Shown one piece after another: positions 11,064 to 21,673 of a stretch of 64,000 nt of DNA. The notes below the pieces were generated by a model. That model saw nothing but the letters and a program-made list of their open reading frames with translations. It did no database searches and had not been told where the DNA came from. The first letter of the stretch is position 1; the number at the start of each line of letters is the position of its first letter. Position numbers and translations under genes: made by a program. Source of the stretch: Prorocentrum cordatum (lineage: Eukaryota; Sar; Dinophyceae; Prorocentrales; Prorocentraceae); the NCBI GenBank assembly GCA_963575745.1, contig CAUYUJ010000758.1, positions 105,199 through 169,198 of the forward strand. The letters run 5' to 3'.

Positions 11064-13159
11064 ATGTCTTGGATTGGTACGGCCAAACAGTACGACATGC
11101 CGAATGGAGATGACAAACACGCATCACAGTCATTCGTCACCTCAACGATAGGATCCTGGGGAAAAGGCAACACTACGCACGGAAACGCGCCGGTATACTT
11201 AAATACCTACACACGCACGGATCATAATATACATCATTATGCGACGACCAATAAAGGGGGACCGAAGTGGTCCGACGTTATCCGACGTGCAACGATCAAC
11301 CTGGATACCAATACGGTTATTCAGGATGTCGCAGTAGCCGATCAACCGACGGGATATGATTGGCATGCACCTTTACCTGCAGGGGTTGCCAACACCAGTA
11401 CACGGATGTACTGGCAGCCCGAGGAACCGGTCATGCTCGGCAACGAGCCTGCTCAATCACCACAGAAACCTAGACGCGTCATCATAGATGATTGTCCTTC
11501 CCCCCTCCCGACTCTGGCGATTATTGCAGGCACCCAGTCATCAACGACGGTGGGCACACAGACCGGTGAACAGGACGTGCAAGTATTACCTACGGAGTCG
11601 CGTATCAAACAGAAGGAAAGGCTTAAAGCCGAAAAGGAAGCAGGCATCAAGCCTCGCCGCATCAAAAAGCACGTTGAAGATGGAAACGACGACTGCGGCG
11701 ATGACCTGTCCGGACTCGGACAGGATCTTATGGCGACCTGGAGCACGGACGTCCCTGTCGAGCTGATTAGCTCTGACGAGGAAGATGACCTGTTCCTCAC
11801 CCTCCCCACATCTATGCCCGACACACACGCCGACATATACAGCATAGTGGCTACTTTATGCTATGGCAACAACAATTGCGTGGACATGGTGGAGCTGTGT
11901 GGAGGTGAGTGTGGAATTTCAGAGCTTGCCTTCTCAGGGGGTCTCTCCTCAGGAAGCAATCTAGACAAGACCACATGTGTCGACTTGGGAGATCCCTCGG
12001 TGCAGCGAGCCGAAGACCACTACTATGCAGCATGCTATGTACGAGTAGCCATACCACAGCCCAACTGCTGCACCACAGGACCACCATCCGACTACAACTA
12101 CAAAGCCAACTATAACACTTGGGAACGGCACCACAAAGAAGATTTGCCACACATAACTTACTGTGGTAAAATAGCTGTCACACAAGATAATGCACGGAGG
12201 TGGTTTATACGCCAACAACCCACAGGGACATGGGTGGATGATAACCCCCCATGGAAAGAACATGCCGACCGACCTCATATCACGACCGTACGCATCGACC
12301 AATGCGCGACGGGACTTAAGGATACGGCTGGCGGCTATATCAAGAAGCCGACAAATATCACCAGCAACGACGAGGCAATTCTTAAACCCTTTAAGCGACT
12401 CAAGTGCAACGGTCAGCATGTGCATGCACAGCCGTGCAACGAGGAGCTTTCACCGGCACAAAAATACACTCGACGACTGCAGTCTGCCTTTGTGGAAGCC
12501 GTCTATCTGGCGAAAGCCATCGATAATGCGCGCGGAAACGCGCCTGCACGAATTGCTCATGCTTATCCTACCGACATCCCTGATCAAGCTGAACCAGGAG
12601 AGGGTATGAGACGCATCGGTGACCGTATCATCCCAAAAGTGGCCACATGCCCAGCATGTATCGACAACGTCCGTAAGGACAGTCCCAGCCACAACAGAGA
12701 CTCTACACAGTGTAAATATCATGACTCCATCTCTGCGCACTGGCCATGCCCCGCAAGCCAGAGGGATCTTACAAGAAGCATGGGTGTAAATATCATGACT
12801 CCATCTCTGCGCACTGGCCATGCCCCGCAAGCCAGAGGGATCTTACAAGAAGCATGGGTGTTCATAACCACCTCGACACTGAGCCCGGCAAATGCCGCTT
12901 TGCCGAGCCATTCAAACTCCCAGGTGATCATGATCCCGAGGGCCGCATTGTGCCAGCTTGGTGGAAACCCTTACCCAAGCCTGGTGAGGGCCAAGCTTCG
13001 GCATCGGGTGGCCGTCAGGGCGCCCATGCCAGGCCACCAGGGCCACGCGCCTTTGGAACACTGATCCTACATCTGGCGCTAGCAGTTATGACATGCTGCG
13101 AGACGCGCCCGAGCGTGGAAACGCGCCTTCCGCGTCTTCGGGCGAACCACCACAGGTAG
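11064..13159 (+). pseudogene. Methyltransferase-like region with a Cys/His segment
   Basis: From residue 274 (about 11883) the reading VDMVELCGGECGISELAFSG recalls the glycine-rich first motif of SAM methyltransferases. Farther on come TGPPSDYNYKANYNTWERHH, RIDQCATGLKDTAGGYIKKP and KCNGQHVHAQ. Comparable blocks occur in dinoflagellate copia polyproteins, and cytosine methyltransferases have been reported in dinoflagellate retrotransposons; the catalytic Pro-Cys and Glu-Asn-Val of C5 enzymes are not visible here, so the assignment is tentative. A Cys/His segment (CKYHDSISAHWPCPAS) follows. A 74-bp tandem duplication at 12711-12858 throws the frame; the end of the protein continues in the +2 frame to 13159. 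Hairpins: 11177, 11435, 12530 and 13113. Confidence 0.5.
12711..12858 (+). repeat. Perfect 74-bp tandem duplication
   Basis: Bases 12711-12784 are repeated exactly at 12785-12858. Because 74 is not a multiple of three the second copy shifts the reading frame, so the Cys/His segment is encoded twice, in two frames. Identity between copies, against about 11% LTR divergence, shows that the duplication is younger than the insertion of the element, or is an assembly error. Confidence 0.95.
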
Positions 13160-14258
13160 CGGCCCGCCGTGGTCGCTTACAAGGCATACCTCCACCACCA
13201 GATGCAGTTGATAAAGGAGACCGACTGCGGAGAGCTACGAGGAACCCTCTTGCCTCAACCGGCTCGGGGGCTCCACGACTGCCCGACTGGACGAGATTCG
13301 ACATCCAATACAGTCTGCAAAACCTCCGCAGTCATGAACCTCACGCAATCAAAAAGGAACTCCGCAAACTGCACTTACGGTGGTATCATGCGAAGGAACC
13401 CGAGATGAGGCTGATCCGAGATAAAGTGGGACTGGATACTGTTCGATTAAATATGACCAAAGAAATCTGCGGCACCTGTCGGGAATGTAGAGCATGGGAG
13501 CGCCCAGGTAACTCTACGCCACCTTCCGTAAGCCTTCCTGGAAATTGGCTTGACGAAGGCGAAGTAGGTCTCATGTTTTACAAGAAACGGACCATATTCC
13601 ATATTATGGACCGATGCATTCGCCCGGCAGCAGGCCAAGAAATTCCCGATAGAGAACGCGACACTCATCTCGACGCCTACCACTACTGATCGCCTATCAT
13701 GGACCCTTCAAAGTCTTATATTCAGATGGAGAAGGCGCCCTCAACAATGAAACTGCCAAGGCCATGATGGCGAATAAGGGCACGGCACTTCGTATCCGAG
13801 CGCCTGGCCAGCACGCGACCTCGATCGAGTCACGCAATGGCATTCTTAGGGGCACTCTCCACATGATTGAGGAGGAGCTGAACAGACACAACATCCCCAT
13901 TGTATTTACTAGAGTACTGGCCGAAGGCATCTTCGTCAATAACGCTTTCACGTTTTACAACGGAGTATCGCCATGCCAAGCACACACTGGGCGACAGCCC
14001 TTTTTCCTTCCTGACTTCGACACCCTTGACCTCCCCAAGGGACCCGAGACGTCAGGCCACGAACGCGAACGCCGCATGAGGGAAGTCAGCCTGGAAGCAA
14101 TAACTCAAGCCACGGCGGTAGCGAAGACGAACCGTGCCCTTACGGCTAAAACAGCCCCAGATGGTGCTCGCCTATACTCAGCTGGGGACTTGTCGACTAT
14201 CACCGACCTACGGCCTCTAAGGGCGACCATGGAGGCTGGAATGGCTTGTCCCCTGTGA
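13093..14258 (+). pseudogene. Copia integrase (zinc domain and catalytic core)
   Basis: Frame 1 (13093-13689) holds the N-terminal zinc motif: H-x4-H in LHLRWYHA and C-x2-C-x2-C in CGTCRECRAW, then the first core strand EVGLMFYKK...IFHIMDRCIR. Frame 0 continues without Met from about 13689: AYHGPFKVLYSDGEGALNNE with the second catalytic Asp, then APGQHATSIESRNGILR with the catalytic Glu about 35 residues on. In related proteins the first strand reads xVDLxFYK; here the Asp position is Gly (codon GGT), so the first catalytic acid seems lost. The frameshift lies near 13640-13690. Integrase inserts the cDNA and made the 5-bp duplication. Confidence 0.85.
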
Positions 14259-14968
14259 TTCGTAACGTGCCTGAACGAGGACACGTAGTCGTCAAGGCAG
14301 GATTGCGTGAGGTAGTTGTAATGTATCCTGATGCTCGCCACACGCTATACGTTGAAGGCCTTCGCACCAGGGAGTTTGGCATGGACAACATGGCCATGCA
14401 AACCGTCCTTACATATGTGGCACACCTTGGCGGGGGGAAACCTGCCAAAGTCTTTGGCCATATCCCAGGCTACAAGGGAAATCTCAACCTTTCCGACGAC
14501 AGCAAGTTTCACCCGCGCGTACACCTTGCTTTACAGTATCTCGTGCGAGACTATTTCCGAGTTGAGAGCGTAGTAGCCGTGAGATTGGCCAAGAGCGTGC
14601 TCAATCTACCTGCGGTGAAGTACGCCACCGGGTCTACACTGATCCACTACGACAACGATGCCAACCCAGCCTTCCGCTATTATGAGTGTGTAGGCACCGG
14701 CCTGAACATCCCTCAAACCACTGGTAGCACTCACTCCAGACTCATCCAGTGCCTGACGTCACAAGTTCCTTCCCTAGGATTCCATGACGACCTTGCCAAG
14801 TATCAGCACTTGGACACGCCGTCTGGAGGACCCGACCAGCCTGGAGACAGGCCTCCCCCAGACACCCCAGGTGTTCCATCACCAAGTGAAGGTCGCCTGT
14901 CAACAATCTACGAAGAAAAGCGAGGAACACAACATCGAGGCTATGATGATGGAGGAGTGGTACGATGA
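14246..14968 (+). pseudogene. Integrase C-terminal part and IN-RT spacer
   Basis: Third frame after another shift near 14215. SPVIRNVPERGHVVVKAGLR and VVMYPDARHTLYVEGL are the conserved block that follows integrase in related polyproteins. The remainder (LALQYLVRDYFRVES and a Pro/Gly-rich tail) is a spacer before RT. A degenerate GNRA-hairpin relative with two extra bases is at 14430-14445. Confidence 0.6.
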
Positions 14969-15100
14969 GTTGCGCGTGGACCTGCATCCCACAACGGTTA
15001 TCGACGACTATCTCTACTGCGCCCCAACAACCATGCTTCCCGACCAGTGTGTCTCTGTCTCAGCATCTGCGGACGAGGAAGATACCGTTGTGTCGGAGAC

Positions 15101-15114
15101 GCTCGGAGACGAGC
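15101..15114 (+). other. GNRA hairpin in the IN-RT spacer
   Basis: GCTCG-GAGA-CGAGC, a perfect 5-bp stem with a GAGA loop, near the end of a short open frame (14784-15122, read LGDEP). Listed separately because it is the only copy between 13126 and 16530, the stretch coding integrase and RT. Confidence 0.85.
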
Positions 15115-15330
15115 CTGAATAACAAGAGCCCTGCCTTGTCTCTTTATGCTCGACTACGCCTGACGAGGGCTATTCTCTTGCCAGTGATGAATGAACACGG
15201 CCCCTATGTCGAGCTATGTTTCACGCCAGAAATGTCAACGATCGTGCTGGGCCAGACCCAACTCGCACAGCTCGAACCAAACATGGTCGCAATGATGAGA
15301 GTATAAGTATCATCGGCTGCTAAACGTGCT

Positions 15331-17066
15331 GTGGTAGTCAAGGAAGACGACCTACTCAGCAAAGCCGACATAGCAGCACATCCTGAAGAGGTTAGTGAAG
15401 CCTTGCACACCGAGCTCAAGATCTGGCTGGACAACCGATGCTTTGAGATGTATGACCTATCAAAAGCTTCCAACATCGTGACATCCAGATATGTATACAA
15501 GTGGAAGTTTGTGAAAGTAGGCACCGAGAATGCGAAAACTATCCGCCTTAGACTTGTCCTCCGTGGATTCATGGACACGGAGGCTTTCGATGTAGAAACC
15601 TTCTCGGGAACTGCCCGCCGACAGTCCCAGAGGCTTCTGGCAAGTGAGGCAGCATGTCATCCAGAATGGATCTTAGCATCTATGGATATCGACAAAGCGT
15701 TCCTCACAGGACTGACATATGAGGAACTTGCTCATGCCACCGGCGAGGAGACTCGCATGATTTGCTTCGCCCTTCCACCAGGAAGTGCCCAGGTGCCTCG
15801 CACCTCACCAGGTTTCTCTTCTTATGATGAAAGCCGACACTGCCTCAGGTGCCTCAAGCCAGGAACGGGTACAAAGGACGCCCCAAGAGCGTTCTCCCTC
15901 AAGCTTCGTACGACTACTCGAGCTATAGGCCTTACACCGACAAACTACGATCCTGAATTTGAAGTCAGTCAGGATCTGTTAACAGCAAAACACGTCGACG
16001 ACATCAATATGACAGGCCTAGAGAAAAACGTAGACGACTATGTACAACGCGTCGAAAAGGTGTCTGGCAAATGTAAGCTCAACAAACAGTCTTGCACCAA
16101 TTGTGCCGTTCGCTACACGAAGAATGAACTAGGGGATGTGATCATGGACCAGGACGAGTATATTAAACAACTACGTCCTATCGCACATCCTGAGCTTACG
16201 GGGGCAGCGGCAGACGCCAAGGCTACCAAGCTCATCACCGACATGTTCGTTAGCCTGCGAGGAGCTCTCGCCTATGCCCTTCTTACTCGAGTCTGGCCCA
16301 TGGCGCATGTGGTATCTCTCCAGAAGATCCAAGAGCCCACCAACTTACAAGTCAGACGACTGAATGCTGTGACGCGAAAGCTGATCAGCAGCCCGAAACG
16401 CATCACCTTCCCTCGGATGAAACCGACGAATGAAGTGGACATACATAGTGCTTCGGGGTATCGGAAACTCACCGGGGAGGAGGACGATGAAACCAAGGGC
16501 TGCGGCATTTGTGGGGCTAACGTATTACGGCGAGGAAACTCGCCCCAGGCAAATCCGTCGTTCACCTTTGCGACGGACTATGCAAGTCACACCGACTGCA
16601 GGCGAGGTCCAGCTATGCCGCTGAGGCACTTGCAGCTGCACATAATCTTGATGAGTGCTACCCCACGCTCATCACTCTCCTCGAGCTCAAGGCCGCAGCA
16701 CTTACCCCACGACAACTACGAGATATGCGTGAAGTTGGAGGCCCAGCTATCCAAGTATCCCTTACTATAGACGCTGAGTCTGTATACAAATCGTTGTCCA
16801 GCAAAGACCTTAAGATACCAACGGAACGTACTTTGCTGGGACATATCAGCTGGATACGTGAGCTCATGGATACAGGTATAGTGCAGAACGTACAGTGGTG
16901 TGGCACTAGAGACATGACCGCAGACGGGCATACAAAGGGGAGTATCGACCGGGAGCTGCTTTTGGAAGTGATGTCAGGCTCTCAGTCATTTAAGTATGAC
17001 GTGAAGCAGTTTGTTCCCTTTCGGGGCCCCGAGGACAAAACCAAACCTAAGCCGAATCAAGTTTAG
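15331..17066 (+). pseudogene. Copia reverse transcriptase (RVT_2) and RNase H
   Basis: Frame 1 (15331-16770) begins with the RVT_2 block SRYVYKWKFVKVG, then LASMDIDKAFLTG (motif A Asp), GTKDAPRAFSLKL (motif B) and AKHVDDINMTG (motif C; HVDD instead of the usual YVDD). RNase H starts at EVDIHSASGYRK. After a frameshift near 16600, frame 0 gives LTIDAESVYKSLSSKDLK, ISWIRELMDTG and CGTRDMTADGHTKG, which is the conserved RNase H end, to 17066. A GNRA hairpin (16530-16543) sits inside RNase H. The enzyme would copy element RNA into cDNA. Confidence 0.92.
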
Positions 17067-17456
17067 TCCGTCCTTGTTGCCCCTGCGGTCCAGTTTGCCA
17101 GCACGGGCGCCTACTACGGAGGCGCCCTCTTTCCTGCTCGGAAACGAGCCATACTTTTCACGCATGGCAGCGAGCCTGTTCAGGTTGGTTCAGGCTCTTT
17201 GCCTTAATACCCTTATGCCCGGAGGGGAATAGCCTGTTTGGCTTACCTCTAGCCGGGCCGATAGCCTTTGTGTATCCCAGGGGCTATCCTGTGCGTGCGT
17301 GGAAAAGTTTTGCGAGGAAACTCGCCGGCGAATAACGTCGCCCTTCAATCTGGTGGTTGGCCAGACTGCGCATACTGTTTTCCTTGCAAACAGAGTTGCG
17401 CGCCTGTCGAGAGCCTAGCGACCGCACGGTTTTACTCTCCGTCTCCTCCCCTCCCG
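17067..17456 (+). other. Copia 3' region before the LTR
   Basis: No reading frame with a domain. Two perfect GNRA hairpins at 17136-17149 and 17312-17325, and a GGGCGCC/GGCGCCC inverted repeat near 17105-17126. The bases directly before the 3' LTR are pyrimidine-rich (tctcctcccctcccg), so I see no canonical plus-strand polypurine tract. Confidence 0.6.
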
Positions 17457-17693
17457 ACTTTAGGGGTAGCTCTTTGGGTGATGTGATAGATAATCGGGAG
17501 TATAGCCTGCGCTTCGCTGTCTTATGGCTCAAGGCACGCGCGCCCGATTTGCCCAGATACCTGATCTGGTATTCGCTATGTGCTGGAAAGATCATTGCGT
17601 CGATCTTATCCCATCTTACTCACCCATACCCCATATCGTATTCTTTCGACATGGAATTGGATGCAATATGACCTACCAGAGTCATTTCCGACT
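17457..17693 (+). repeat. 3' LTR of the copia element (237 bp)
   Basis: Same length as the 5' LTR and alignable without gaps. Followed directly by the right target duplication CGCCG at 17694-17698. Confidence 0.88.
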
Positions 17694-17698
17694 CGCCG

Positions 17699-18330
17699 AA
17701 GTGCGAGGAGGAGAGAGGAGGAGGAGGAGGAGGAGGAGGAGGAGCAGCAGGAGCAGCAGGAGCAGCAGGAGCAGCAGGAGCAGCAGGAGCAGCAGGAGCA
17801 GCAGGAGCAGCAGGAGGAGGAGGAGGAGGAGGAGGACAAGGAGGAGGGCATGGAGGAGCAGGAAGAGGAAGGACTGAGGAAGAGGAGGAGGAGAAGGAGG
17901 AGGAGGAAGTAGGAGAAGGAAGGAGGAGAGGACGAGATGGGAGGAGGAGGATAGGAGGATGAGGAGGAGGGAGAGGAGGAGGGGAGAAGGAGGGAGGGGA
18001 GGCGAGGAGGAGGAGGTAAGGAGGAAGGATGAGGAGGAAGGAGGAATGAGGAGGAGGAGAGGGAGGAAGGAAGAGGACGAGAGGGGGACGGAGGAGATGA
18101 GGAGGAGGGGAGGAGGATGAGTATTGAGGAAAGGAGGAGGGGAGGAGAAGGAGGAGTGGGAGGTAGAGCGGCAAGTCAGGAGCAGAGCGATGGAAGAGGA
18201 TAAGGAGAGGAGGGGGAACAGTAGAAGGAGGAGGAGAAAAGATGGATGAGGAAAGGAAAGGGGAGGAATTTATGAGGAGATGGAGGAGGAGGGCAGAGGG
18301 AGTGATTTGCAGCAGTGAGAAAAATTATGC
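17699..18330. repeat. Polypurine GGA/GCA-rich tract
   Basis: Starts next to the right target duplication. 17740-17815 is a tandem of GAGCAGCAG units; the rest is irregular GGA/GAA/GGAG. Antisense and sense frames give long Glu- or Pro/Ser-rich translations that are not genes. Confidence 0.95.
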
Positions 18331-18984
18331 GGAGAGGAAGAACTAGGGATGGATGGGTGATTAATATCGTACATTATGAGATTGTAAATTGAAATTCGTA
18401 TAGTATTAGATCATTCCTTAGTTGTCCATTAGTATCCAAATCCTTCTTATGACTGATCCCTTAGTATTTTCCATTCATTTACTATCCTATTCTTCGTTTA
18501 TCATTCAATTGGGGGGAGGAGCAGGAGGAGGAGGAGGAGGAGGAGGAGGAGGAGGATGCGGCGGCGGCGACGGCGGCGGGGGACGAGCTGGAGCCGTCGC
18601 GGTCATCGGATGACCCAGAAGTCCGATAGACAATTTTTAGATACGGGTTTCCTTATGGAAGTCCCGACCCGTTCCGTGGGACCGGTTTTCTATCCTGAGT
18701 GGTTCTCTGACGGTCCTGGGGCCTGGCGAGGGCCCCCAGAGGCCGAAGACGACGAAAAGCGTCCGCATCGAATGTTTCATTACGCTGGAGGTCTGGGGAC
18801 GGGGTGGGGGCAGGTACTTCTGCGCCTGCTGCGCGGGCAGCGTGCAGATCAAGGAGGGCCGCCCAGCCGCGCCCGCCGCCCCTCCACCCCCGCCAGGGCC
18901 GTGCCCTCGCGCCCGAGGCTCGAGGGGGCCACGGGCCGCTGCGTGCGGGGGCGGACTCCGCTCTTCCATGTGCTTTCTTCGTGT
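18331..18984. other. No gene recognised
   Basis: 18340-18510 is locally AT-rich, unlike its surroundings; 18515-18580 is a GGA/GGC repeat. The rest is GC-rich with no recognised domain. Confidence 0.45.
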
Positions 18985-19101
18985 TTTTTCCTCCTCCTCC
19001 TCCTCCTCCTCCTCCTGCTCCTGCTCCTGCTCCTCCTCCTCCTTGTCCTCCTCCTCCTCCTGCTCCTCCTCCTCCTCCTCCTCCTCCTCCTACTCCTCCT
19101 A
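18985..19101. repeat. (CCT)n/(CTCCTG)n microsatellite at gap edge
   Basis: CCT and CTG triplets running into the assembly gap. Confidence 0.95.
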
Positions 19102-19201
19102 NNNNNNNNNNNNNNNNNNNNNNNNNNNNNNNNNNNNNNNNNNNNNNNNNNNNNNNNNNNNNNNNNNNNNNNNNNNNNNNNNNNNNNNNNNNNNNNNNNN
19201 N
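19102..19201. other. Assembly gap, 100 N
   Basis: Exactly 100 N, the conventional size for a gap of unknown length. CCT repeat on the left and CA repeat on the right explain why assembly failed. Confidence 0.99.
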
Positions 19202-19365
<164 letters not shown>

Positions 19366-19383
19366 CCCACCTCTCCTCTCTCT

Positions 19384-21654
19384 GGCATCGGGCCCCCGCC
19401 AAGAAAGCCCCAGGTATAGACGTTCTCCGAGTGGCCGACGTGCAGCGCTTGCCATTGCAGGGAGTTGAAGAGTTGGCCGCCCTTTTAAATCTCGTCGAAT
19501 GCGAAGGAGTGTGGCCAGAACAGATTGTTTGCCACGATTTCTGCTCTCTTGCCCAAACCAAATCAGCGAGGTGACCGAACGATCGGCATGCTCTCGAATG
19601 TTATAAAGCTCTGGAGCCGAGTGAGATCGGGGCTGGTCGGGGCTTGGAGTTCAGGCCTTGACCAGTTCTGGGACGCGGCTATCAAAGGCAACTCAGCATT
19701 GCGAGCCGCGTCGTTGCGCAGCTTGCCTGACGAGACAGCAGTGCTAGCAGGGGCCCAGGTAGCGACACCTCTGTTAGATATAGAAATGTTCTATGATTCG
19801 CTGAGCCTGGCGGTACTAATCAAAACGGCGTCAGACGTCGGGTTTCTCGCCCTGGTTGTCGCACTAGAGTCTCAGGTCTATTTAGCGCCCAGGTTTTTGA
19901 GGAGTCAAGGAGGACCTAGTGGAGCGATTTACCCAACGCGCTCCCTCGTCGCAGGGCCCTGCCTGGGGGCGCCGCTCGCGAAACTGTTTCTGTTTCCGAT
20001 TTTGGACCGTGCCCATCGGCAGGTCAAGGTTTGCAGGTTGTGGCCCTCTATCGACGATACGGTCTCGAGGGCCGAAGGCGCGGCAGAGAGCGCGGCGATT
20101 TCTTTGGCAGCCTCGGCGAGAGCGTTGACTGAAGGTCTGCGAGATGCTCGGCTTGTTATTTCGGATAAGACCACTGTCCTGGCCCCAGCCTCTCACGCCA
20201 GAGCTCGGATAAGTCAGTTGTTGGAGGCAGCCAAGGTTCCACATTCAGCCGAGACGTCAGCGGTAGATTTAGGGTGCGACGCCACTGTAGGCAAAGCTAG
20301 GATTCTCACGCGAGCTAAGAGTAGGCTTGTCAAGGCCACCAAGAGATTCCGTCGCACCAGGAAGCTCAGGCGCTCGGCTAAATTATCGAAGATATCGCAG
20401 TCTCTTTGGACTACGGGGGCCCTTCCCCAAGCGGCGCACGGGCACCAAGTGCACGGCGTGAGCCCGAGTCAGATTCGGAACCCTAGGCGGCAGGCTGGCC
20501 AGGCTATCGCTGGAACGGGTTCGGGTCGGCGTCTGACTACGGTGCCCGCCATGCACTTAGGGGTCAAAGATCCTGTTCTGGAGCTGCGCCGCCAGTTGGT
20601 CCTCGAGTTTTGTTTAGTTTGGAAGTCTTCGCCAGAGCTCCACGACCGCGTCCGAGCGGCGTGGAAACATCTAACCCCTCGGCTCTGGCCTGCTAAAACG
20701 CGGTGGAATAGGGTGCGTGGGCCCGCCAGCGCGGTGGTCGCCGCGCTTTACGAGGCAGGATGGATCCCGTCCCCCCCAGACTCGCGGCGCCGTCCAGCTG
20801 AGAACGGGAGCGAGGTTTGGAGACTACCGTGCGCGAGCGAGGCTGGTTTCGAGCAGGGGGATGCCGATTTCACCGAATTGCCCGGCGACCTGGCCCAGGA
20901 TTTTGCGTCCCAGTTTTGGACCCAGGCTGTTTCTCATTATGGTGGTGAGGGGTTGGAGCTTGGGGGAGGGGGCGCTCTCTTGGCGAGTCGCGAAGTTCGC
21001 AAGTTTTTGGCAAAGGAACCCTATGATCTCATAGGCCTCCAAACTGCGGCTGTGTCAGGTAGACAGTTCACTCGAGAAAGACAGGCGGCCCTAGGATATG
21101 ACGTAGCCACAGTGTGTCCAAGGTGCCCGCAGGGCGCAGAGACTTTCTTCCATCGAGTGTGGGAGTGCCCGCGCAATGATGGTTTCGAAGAATTCGAGAA
21201 GAGTGAGTGCATCAGACAGCAGGCCCAGGTGCAGTGGGAGAGTTGCCCAGTGCTGTGGCTTAGAGGAGTGCCGCCTAAGAGCTACACCCATCTCTCGGTT
21301 TTTCCTGAAGAAAACCTGCGGTCCCTGGGGCCGCTCCCGACTTCAGAGGTTGAGCCGCATCCCACCCTTGGGGGTGCTGTGGTTTTCAGAGACGGATCGG
21401 GGGGGGCCCACAGTGCGGACCCACGTAGACGTAGGTGTGGCACCGCGGTGATCGCCATGCAGCCTGACGGCCAAGGGGGCTGGAGGCTGGCGTGGGGCTT
21501 TTCGACCCCTGTCGGGGGGCAGCGCCAAACGGTCCCTCGTGCGGAGCTGCTCGCGTTTGCCATCGCGTTGGGGCATGTCCCCGAGCGGCTTCTGTTTGTG
21601 ACTGACCACGAGCCCCTCATGAGAGCACGGGGGACGGGGTCGGCAGTTCCATAA
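19384..21654 (+). pseudogene. LINE 1 ORF2: reverse transcriptase and start of RNase H
   Basis: Frame 0 first (about 19390-19574): KKAPGIDVLRVADVQRLP, the KxPGxDG entry block of LINE RTs, with WPEQIVCH. After a shift near 19545, frame 1 gives LLPKPNQRGDRTIGMLSNV (PK..gg.RpI), LLDIEMFYDSLSLAVL (motif A Asp), GPCLGAPLAKLFL (motif B-like) and WPSIDDTVSRAEG (motif C with DD). Later come CPRCPQGAETFFHRVWEC (C-x2-C...H...C) and RNase H residues FRDGS and VPRAELLAFAIAL with FVTDHE. The frame ends at 21654. Both catalytic Asp of motif C are present. Confidence 0.82.
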
Positions 21655-21673
21655 GAATGGCGCAAATCAAGAT

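Larger units (their letters stand above)
2061..17325 (+). repeat. Family of 31 GNRA-tetraloop hairpins (14 nt each)
   Basis: Consensus GCNNG-GNRA-CN'N'GC. First bases: 2061, 2100, 3494, 3821, 3968, 4477, 4552, 4768, 5392, 5956, 6037, 7173, 7434, 7737, 7939, 8349, 8859, 8940, 9476, 9509, 10044, 10133, 10580, 11177, 11435, 12530, 13113, 15101, 16530, 17136, 17312. Loops seen: GAAA, GCAA, GGAA, GAGA, GGGA. Inner stem pairs seen with their complements: GG, TG, CT, TC, AG, GA, GC. Copies 2061, 6037 and 11177 have one mismatch; 10580 and 13113 have one G-T pair; the rest are perfect. Most are followed by C. Usually read as RGNPP, QGNLP, LGNEP, RGNSP or RGNAP; 5392, 7939 and 10044 are in a second codon phase and 10580 in a third. 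None was seen outside the copia element. Confidence 0.9.
1604..17698 (+). mobile_element. Ty1/copia-type LTR retrotransposon, degenerate, with passenger domains
   Basis: A full-length element of about 16.1 kb. Two 237-bp direct repeats (1609-1845 and 17457-17693) are each bordered on the outside by CGCCG, read as a 5-bp target-site duplication. A tRNA-iMet-like primer site follows the first LTR. Order on the plus strand: leader, gag, CCHC knuckle, acidic linker, Tpt1/KptA-like domain, RING-H2, aspartic protease, unknown region, methyltransferase-like region, integrase, copia-type reverse transcriptase (RVT_2 type), RNase H. Integrase before RT is the copia order. The frame changes at least ten times and there are in-frame stops, so this copy is dead. 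The LTRs differ at about 26 of 237 positions by my hand alignment, so the insertion is old. It is much longer than ordinary copia elements (about 5 kb). Confidence 0.9.

Noticed and set aside
2961-12985. Further GNRA-hairpin candidates (for example 10095, 12955, 13545, 14475)
   Set aside because: They keep GGNxP-like peptides or a short stem but not a 5-bp stem closing a GNRA loop; excluded from the count of 31.
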